The notes beneath the pieces are model-generated. The model was not told the origin of the DNA. It did not search any database and saw only the letters and a list, made by a program, of their open reading frames with translations. From Salinicola acroporae (GTDB lineage: Bacteria; Pseudomonadota; Gammaproteobacteria; Pseudomonadales; Halomonadaceae): DNA of 45,175 bases. Below are positions 40,467 to 45,175 of the stretch, one piece after another. The first letter of the stretch is position 1, and every line of letters starts with the position of its first letter. The translations under genes and the position numbers were made by a program. Where the stretch lies: positions 1 through 45,175 of the forward strand of contig NZ_PZJW01000019.1 in the NCBI RefSeq assembly GCF_003206615.1. The letters are read 5' to 3'.

Positions 40467-40785
40467 GAGTCGTCACCTCCCAGGCGGCCGGTGATCAACG
40501 GATTGATCAGTCCCAGTTGCGAGGCGGCGCGATACTGGATGCGCTTCTGCTGACTCTCCAGATCGATCAACTGGCGGCGAGCCGAGAACGCTTCCTGCCG
40601 GATCGTCAGCAGGTCGTTGACGTCGCGCAGCCCTACTGAGAACTGGTCGTCGTAGAGACCGCCCACGGACCGGGCCTCTTCGACCTGCTCGGTCAGCGCT
40701 TGCTGGCGCTGACGGTAGACCTCGGCATTCTCGATCAAGGTCAGCACGCTGCGACGGATTTCGCGGCGCTGGTCGTTGGCGACAG
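40463..40785 (-). pseudogene. 3' remnant of a TolC/LapE-type outer-membrane channel gene
   Basis: Only the last ~105 codons remain: NDQRREIRRSVLTLIENAEVYRQRQQALTEQVEEARSVGGLYDDQFSVGLRDVNDLLTIRQEAFSARRQLIDLESQQKRIQYRAASQLGLINPLI. This is the closing helical part of a type I secretion outer-membrane factor, normally about 430-450 residues. It is joined in frame to an Ig-like repeat of the adhesin just upstream (GNVSVA). As it stands this operon has no complete outer-membrane component. Confidence 0.8.
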
Positions 40786-42554
40786 ACACGTTGCCAGCGC
40801 TGTCGGTGGCAGTCGCGGTGAAGTCGTAGTCGCCGTCATCGAGTGCCTCTGGCGTGAACGACCACTCTCCCGCCGCATTGGCGATGGTCGTGCCGAGTTC
40901 GGTCTCGCCGGAATAGATCGTGACGATACTATTGGCTTCGGCAGTGCCGCTGAGAATGGGACGATCGCGTCGCCAGATGTCAGGTTCCCGGTGACAAGAG
41001 AAGCATCGTCGGTTGCACTGTCGACCGTAGGGGGAGCCGGGGCTGTAATATCGACGGTTACCGTATCTGCGTCGCTTGCTTCGTTGCCGGCGAGATCGAT
41101 AGCGAGCACGGAAATATCATGATCTCTTTCGTTCAGCACGATGTCTTCTTGGTCTATTATCCAAGTGCCATCGCCATTGTTGGTTGCGTTATGACCTTCT
41201 CCGTCTATGGTGACGACGAGATCGGCATTGGCATCTTCCACCTTGCCGGTGATCGGCACGTGCGTGTCATCGGTATCGGGGACATCGACGCTAACGGTTG
41301 GGGCGTGGGTGTCCAGTGTGGACGAATCGGTGACACGGATCGTGTTGCCGGCTATGTCTTCCACGGTCAGCGTCACCGTGAGCATGCCATCTTGCAATTC
41401 GCTCAAGTCTTGCGGCGTTACATGGAGGTTCTCATCCTGGCTGGAGGAGTCCTGCTGGTCGGTTCTGGAGTCGCTCATTAGGCTGAACAAAGCTCGCGGC
41501 GTGACTCTGAAACTACCCTCTCTGTCGACCGTGATGTCGTCGCCACTGGCGGTTATCGTCTCTCCATTGGCATCGCTGATGACGATCGAGTCCACGGTAT
41601 CGCCAGGCTCGACGTGTCCGGTAAATCCGGTGCTGCCGACCTCTTCGGCGGAAAGCCTTCCATCCCCACCGTCCTCAAAGGCAATGGAGTCGATCTGTGG
41701 TGAGGGAGGTTGGGTGTCGATGGTCAGTGCAAAGGGATCGCTGGTCTCGGAAACATTGCCGGCCGCATCGGTGGCGGTGGCGGTAAAGCTGTAGTCTCCA
41801 TCGTCGAGATTGTCGGTGGTGAATGCCCAGTTGCCCTGATTGTCGGCCATCATGGTGCCGATCTCGTTACCATTGGCGAAGATCGTGACGATACTTCCGG
41901 CCTCAGCCTGGCCGTCCAGTGTCGGCGTATCGTCGTTGGTGATATCTCCGCTGTCGAGATCTCCGCTGTCGAGATCTCCGGTTTGTTGATCGATATCGTC
42001 GGCGCGTCCGGGGGGGGTTGTCGGTCTCACCGTCTCCGTCATCGGGGGGGGGCCGCGTCGTCATCATCGCTTCCGCCACCACCACCACCACCACCACCTG
42101 CTGCAAGCGCACCGGCTGCCAGTGCGCCACCCCCGATGGCGGCCCAGCCCAACGGAGTGACAAAGGCGCCACCGGTACCTTCGCTGGCAATGGCCGCAGG
42201 CTCGAATACGCCGAACTCTCCTTGGGGTAGATAATCCGCCAAGACGATTCCGTCACCGGAAGAAGGGCCAAGGTTTGCCCATATCAGTTCTTGATCGTCG
42301 CCGGTCAGGTAGAGCTGGCTCGTTATGGCCGGGTCCGTGCCGTAAAAATTTTCGATACGGATGACTTGCCCGTCCGTGGTCCGAAGCAGGAGGTCATTGC
42401 CGTCGCGCTGCAGTTCCTGCACGTCGTCCGGGGAGAGGCTCAGCAGCACCTTCTTGGGTTGGTCGAGGGCGATCGTCCCGCTGTCTCCGACCGTAGTGAC
42501 GGGCGCTGCAGCAACATCTTCATTGAGCTGGCTGATTTTCGCTGAAATGGGCAT
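40779..42554 (-). pseudogene. BapA/LapA-like surface adhesin, N-terminal part, broken frames and lost C-terminus
   Basis: The first ~160 codons (42554-42050) are a BapA/LapA prefix domain: MPISAKISQLNEDVA, LLLRTTDGQVIRIENFYGTDP, a glycine run and then an acidic stretch. A nine-C tract (coding sense, plus 42044-42052) then throws the frame into a stop, and an eight-C tract follows at 42010-42017. Beyond them the other frame gives Ig-like repeats (GDLDSGDLDSGDITNDDTPTLDGQAEAGSIVTIFANGN, DDGDYSFTATATDAAGNVSETSDPF) to about 40965, where a further one-base loss moves to a third frame (ILSGTAEANSIVTIYSGETELG). That frame runs straight into the TolC remnant. No central repeat block, RTX region or C-terminal secretion signal is present. 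Confidence 0.8.
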
Positions 42555-43062
42555 GGGGCTCTCCCTGCTGAATCACTTGAAACGCATAAGCGTCAGCTTT
42601 TTTAGTCAACATGGACGGCTTTTCTGGTTTTTAAGTAGGGATAGGAGAGAACTTAGTTCATTGCAAACTGTTAAAATTGTTGTTTGTTGTAATTTTTTGA
42701 TACTCATTAATTTATCTTTAAAATCAAGTAATTGAGTATTTTTAGGGTGTTAATAATTATGATTTTTATTGCAAATCCTAAGTATTTTTATGCTTTCTTG
42801 GTGAGATTTAATTAACCTTTATCCGCGATTTTTTTCATCGTTAATCGGGCAGGATATAAATGTTTAGGCGAATTATATTGCGCTCTAACTATTGTTTATT
42901 ATCTTCAAAATTTACTTTGGCTATCTTGGGCATTCTTTGGCGTGAAGATGAGCAGCCTTGCCGGAACCTGGAAGGCCTTTCCGTGGCGGGAATCTGTCAA
43001 CGCCGGTTGGAATCGCTGACGGCTGCCGCAATAATGAGCCTTCAGTTCCAAGGAGCCACCCC
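42555..43062. other. AT-rich intergenic region upstream of adhesin operon
   Basis: About 500 bases between the divergent adhesin and nudF genes. The part from about 42600 to 42920 is strikingly AT-rich with many short A/T runs, against a GC-rich surround. A short open frame from 42860 is not supported by codon pattern or ribosome site. It probably carries the adhesin promoter and silencer-type binding sites, but I see no specific motif. The nudF end has GGAG upstream of its ATG. Confidence 0.5.
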
Positions 43063-43689
43063 ATGGGTCACGAGATCGTCCCGCTTAACCGCTTCGGCAC
43101 CAAGGATGTCGAGCGAATAGAGGATCAGCGGCTCTACACGGGGTTTTTCGATCTCGAGAAGCGTCGCTTGCGTCACCGGAAATTCAATGGCGGATGGAGC
43201 GAGATTCTCGATCGGGAGGTTCACGTTCGCCGTGACGCGGTGGGCGTACTACTCTACGACCCGACTCGAGACGAGGTGGTGCTGGTCGAGCAGATTCGAG
43301 CCGGTGCCCTGGATGACGATACGTCGCCGTGGAAGCTGGAACCGGTGGCGGGCCTGGTCGAGCAGGGAGAGTCTCCTGCCGATGTCGCCCGGCGTGAAGC
43401 CCGGGAGGAAGCCGGTTGCGAGGTCCGCGAGCTGATCGAACTCCATCGTTATTACCCCAGTCCCGGCGCGTGTACCGAACGAGTCACCCTGTTTTGCGGT
43501 TTGATCGATAGCCAGGACATCGGTGGTGTGCATGGCTTGGAAGACGAACACGAGGATATTCTGGTTCATGTCATGTCGTTCCTGGATGCCTGGGACCGAT
43601 TAATGGCGGGCCAATTGGACAATGCCATGGCGTTGATTGGCTTTCACTGGCTGGCGCGCGAGCGTGCCACGTTGAGAGTCATGGCCTAG
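43063..43689 (+). CDS. nudF: ADP-ribose pyrophosphatase (Nudix)
   Basis: 208 residues. Nudix box GLVEQGESPADVARREAREEAGCEV is complete (G-x5-E-x7-RE-x2-EE-x-G). YPSPGACTERVTLFCGLID downstream is typical of ADP-ribose pyrophosphatases of the NudF type, which convert ADP-ribose to AMP and ribose 5-phosphate. ATG at 43063 with GGAG eight bases upstream. First of a nudF-DUF1249-cpdA group, the same order as in many gammaproteobacteria. Confidence 0.93.
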   Translation: MGHEIVPLNRFGTKDVERIEDQRLYTGFFDLEKRRLRHRKFNGGWSEILDREVHVRRDAVGVLLYDPTRDEVVLVEQIRAGALDDDTSPWKLEPVAGLVEQGESPADVARREAREEAGCEVRELIELHRYYPSPGACTERVTLFCGLIDSQDIGGVHGLEDEHEDILVHVMSFLDAWDRLMAGQLDNAMALIGFHWLARERATLRVMA

Positions 43690-43776
43690 CGCGAGGGGCA
43701 GCGGCGATGAATGCGGGTCAGCGTGAGCTGTCCGCGTTCGCGCCCTTCACAGGCCGTCAGGCGCCAGGAGAACTGC

Positions 43777-44223
43777 ATGAGAAAGACTGCTTACGTTACG
43801 GATCTCAAGACGCTCCAGGCCGAGTGCAGCAGCAATTATCTGCGGCTCTGCCGTCTGGTCATGGATATGGAGCCCGGTGAGGTCAAGGAAGTACCGCTCT
43901 CGGGGGAGCATGCCCGTTTTGGCACGCTGTGGTTCGAGGTACTCGAACAGGCGCCCTACACCACGGTCGCTCGGGTATCCCAGACCGGCGTGCTCGACAG
44001 TTTCGTCGACTCGCCGCGGATGACGGTGCATCTCTATCACGACGCCGATATGGCGGAAGTGACCGATTTTCAGCGTCAACGCCATTTCCAGGGGCGCTAC
44101 CGCTACCCGAACCCCCAGATGCATCAGCCCGACGAGAAGCTGCAGATCAATCGCTTTCTGGGCGAGTGGTTGCAGCACGGGCTGGCACATGGCCACGCCG
44201 CTGACGTGCCGGAAACGCCTTGA
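43777..44223 (+). CDS. DUF1249 domain-containing protein (YqiB-like)
   Basis: 148 residues. YVTDLKTLQAECSSNYLRLCRLVMDMEPG is the characteristic opening of the family, and PRMTVHLYHDADMAEVTDFQRQRHFQGRYRYPNPQMHQPDEKLQINRFLGEWL is its conserved C-terminal part. Function unknown; always found next to cpdA/nudF in enteric-like genomes (family knowledge). ATG at 43777 has AGGAG seven bases upstream; its stop overlaps the cpdA start. Confidence 0.9.
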   Translation: MRKTAYVTDLKTLQAECSSNYLRLCRLVMDMEPGEVKEVPLSGEHARFGTLWFEVLEQAPYTTVARVSQTGVLDSFVDSPRMTVHLYHDADMAEVTDFQRQRHFQGRYRYPNPQMHQPDEKLQINRFLGEWLQHGLAHGHAADVPETP

Positions 44224-44945
44224 TGCGTCTGGTCCAGATTACCGACTGCCACCTGCTGGCCGATCCTAAGGGAACTTCGCGAAAAGGGTTGCCGCTGCGT
44301 CAACTTGAGGCGGTGCTCGAACGCGTCCGGGCACTGGGGCCCGATGCGCTGTTGGTTACCGGCGATGTGGCTCAGGACGAGACTTCTGCGGCCTATCGTC
44401 ATGCCTGCCGGGCGTTCGCGGCCCTGGGCTGTCCGTGGTTCTGGATCCCCGGCAACCATGATCAGCCGGAGTTGATGGAAGAGTGCCATCCTTTTCACGA
44501 GCAACTCGACTTCGGCAAGTGGCAGGTACTGCTGTTGAACTCGCGGGTCAGCGGCCAACCCGGTGGGGAGCTGGGCCAGGAGCAGTTGCAGCGTCTTGCG
44601 CTGCAGCTCGAGGCCGACGACCGGCCGGCACTGATTGCTCTGCATCATCCTCCGCTGGATATCGGTTCGGTATGGATGGATGCGATCGGATTGAAGGACC
44701 GGGACGCCCTGTGGCAGACGCTTTCCCCCTATCCTCAGGTCAGGGCGTTGATCTGTGGTCATATCCATCAGGCGTTCGCGGCTTGGCAGGACGTCGTGGC
44801 CGTCTATGGTTGCCCGTCGACATCGGATCAGTTCCTGCCGAAGAGCCACGAATTCACGATCGATGAGGCGGCGCGTCCCGGTCTGCGTGTGCTCGAGCTC
44901 CGTGGCGAGACGCTGTCGACCTGGGTCGAGCGGGTCGAGCTCTGA
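44223..44945 (+). CDS. cpdA: 3',5'-cyclic-AMP phosphodiesterase CpdA
   Basis: 240 residues of the class III calcineurin-like fold: ITDCH at 6-10, VTGDVAQDE, WIPGNHDQ, ALHHPPL and ICGHIHQ provide the two-metal site. It hydrolyses cAMP to AMP and so tunes Crp-type regulation. ATG at 44223 overlaps the DUF1249 stop by one base, and a TTG one codon earlier is not needed. Confidence 0.93.
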   Translation: MRLVQITDCHLLADPKGTSRKGLPLRQLEAVLERVRALGPDALLVTGDVAQDETSAAYRHACRAFAALGCPWFWIPGNHDQPELMEECHPFHEQLDFGKWQVLLLNSRVSGQPGGELGQEQLQRLALQLEADDRPALIALHHPPLDIGSVWMDAIGLKDRDALWQTLSPYPQVRALICGHIHQAFAAWQDVVAVYGCPSTSDQFLPKSHEFTIDEAARPGLRVLELRGETLSTWVERVEL

Positions 44946-44974
44946 GTGTTTATAACTAAAAACGCTTTTTGGAT

Positions 44975-45010
44975 CATTTTTGATTCTTTGACGTTATTAC
45001 CAATGTCTCG
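44975..45010 (+). promoter_or_regulatory. Candidate promoter of cysD
   Basis: In 44946-45091 a TTGACG at about 44988, 17-18 bases, then CTAGGGT, forms a plausible sigma-70 promoter. An AT-rich stretch with GATCA-TTTT-TGATT just upstream could be an activator site (CysB expected from family knowledge, not shown). Confidence 0.4.
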
Positions 45011-45091
45011 CTAGGGTTTGCCTCCCAGGAAGCCCATATTCTTATTCCGTCCTGCCATCTTCGTGTTGATGGCGACCGTGAGACATCGACC

Positions 45092-45175
45092 ATGACAGCT
45101 CCTATCGTCAGCGCTCAGCGCCAAACCCATCTCAAGCAGCTCGAAGCCGAGTCCATCCATATCATCCGCGAGGTC
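45092..45175 (+). CDS. cysD: Sulfate adenylyltransferase subunit 2, N-terminal part (3' end outside window)
   Basis: The first 28 codons read MTAPIVSAQRQTHLKQLEAES, then IHIIREV, the well-conserved CysD opening. CysD with CysN makes adenosine 5'-phosphosulfate from ATP and sulfate. The gene runs off the right edge; the P-loop lies beyond the window. Confidence 0.85.
   Translation, partial: MTAPIVSAQRQTHLKQLEAESIHIIREV

Noticed and set aside
38434-40476. 680-codon open frame on the same strand as the secretion ATPase
   Set aside because: Out-of-frame shadow of the high-GC ATPase gene; composition is Arg/Gly/Ala-rich without domains, while the other frame has clear Walker and signature motifs.
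42075-42105. CCA triplet repeats as a possible CRISPR or mobile repeat
   Set aside because: They are in-frame glycine codons of the adhesin linker on the minus strand; no spacers are present. No CRISPR array was seen anywhere in the window.
42860-43120. Short plus-strand frame upstream of nudF
   Set aside because: Overlaps the nudF start out of frame, begins in the AT-rich regulatory gap and has no domain.

Overview
The window looks like chromosome from a GC-rich gammaproteobacterium, most likely a halophile of the Halomonadaceae (inference from overall protein style and gene pairings: hmp/nsrR, cmoM-rsmC, nudF-DUF1249-cpdA, cysD). Core genes are GC-rich. Two stretches (1-1482 and about 15,990-20,110) are clearly AT-richer and look acquired.

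Layout. 1-1482: right end of a genomic island (MazG-like and uracil-DNA-glycosylase-like genes) closed by the 3' half of a CAT-anticodon tRNA gene. 1620-4195: TetR regulator with paired palindromic operators, a short-chain dehydrogenase, an SDR gene fossil and a 3-hydroxyisobutyrate-dehydrogenase-family oxidoreductase. 4196-6493: mostly non-coding DNA holding two, perhaps three, GGA-loop RNAs of the CsrB/RsmZ type around one small membrane-protein gene. 6494-9390: nitronate monooxygenase, flavohaemoglobin and NsrR, with an 11-1-11 NsrR operator between the divergent hmp and nsrR genes. 9492-11428: MFS transporter and DeoR-type regulator with a five-repeat operator. 11558-15290: a chemoreceptor and a GAF-EAL protein, each behind a sigma-28-like (FliA) promoter.

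15,375-28,993 is a mobile region. Its right part (21,590-28,827) is a P4-like phage-satellite backbone next to tRNA-Arg(CCT): tyrosine integrase, tandem Ogr/Delta zinc-finger activator, AlpA regulator, small ORFs, TOPRIM primase, DUF927 helicase and a coiled-coil protein. A non-coding zone to its left carries a large direct repeat, a cluster of TGGCAAC repeats and palindromes, and so looks like a replication/packaging region. Its left part (15,986-20,110) is a run of five same-strand, AT-rich genes separated by attC-like sites, that is, an integron-type cassette array without an integrase in view. Three of the five have defence-type domains (nucleoside-deoxyribosyltransferase/TIR-like, Mrr endonuclease, AbiJ/HEPN-like) and a fourth carries a possible HEPN motif. 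A decayed integrase-start plus att fossil at 15,375-15,584 matches the intact integrase/tRNA junction and may mark the left end.

29,242-45,175 is backbone: cmoM-rsmC, an EAL-HDOD protein, greB, a coupled four-gene cluster (acyl-CoA dehydrogenase-like, PIG-L deacetylase, methyltransferase, glycosyltransferase), a periplasmic TPR protein, a type I secretion operon, nudF-DUF1249-cpdA and the start of cysD. The secretion operon is damaged: the large adhesin gene is reduced to its N-terminal part with several frame breaks, and its last Ig-like repeat runs directly into the last ~100 codons of the TolC-like outer-membrane gene.
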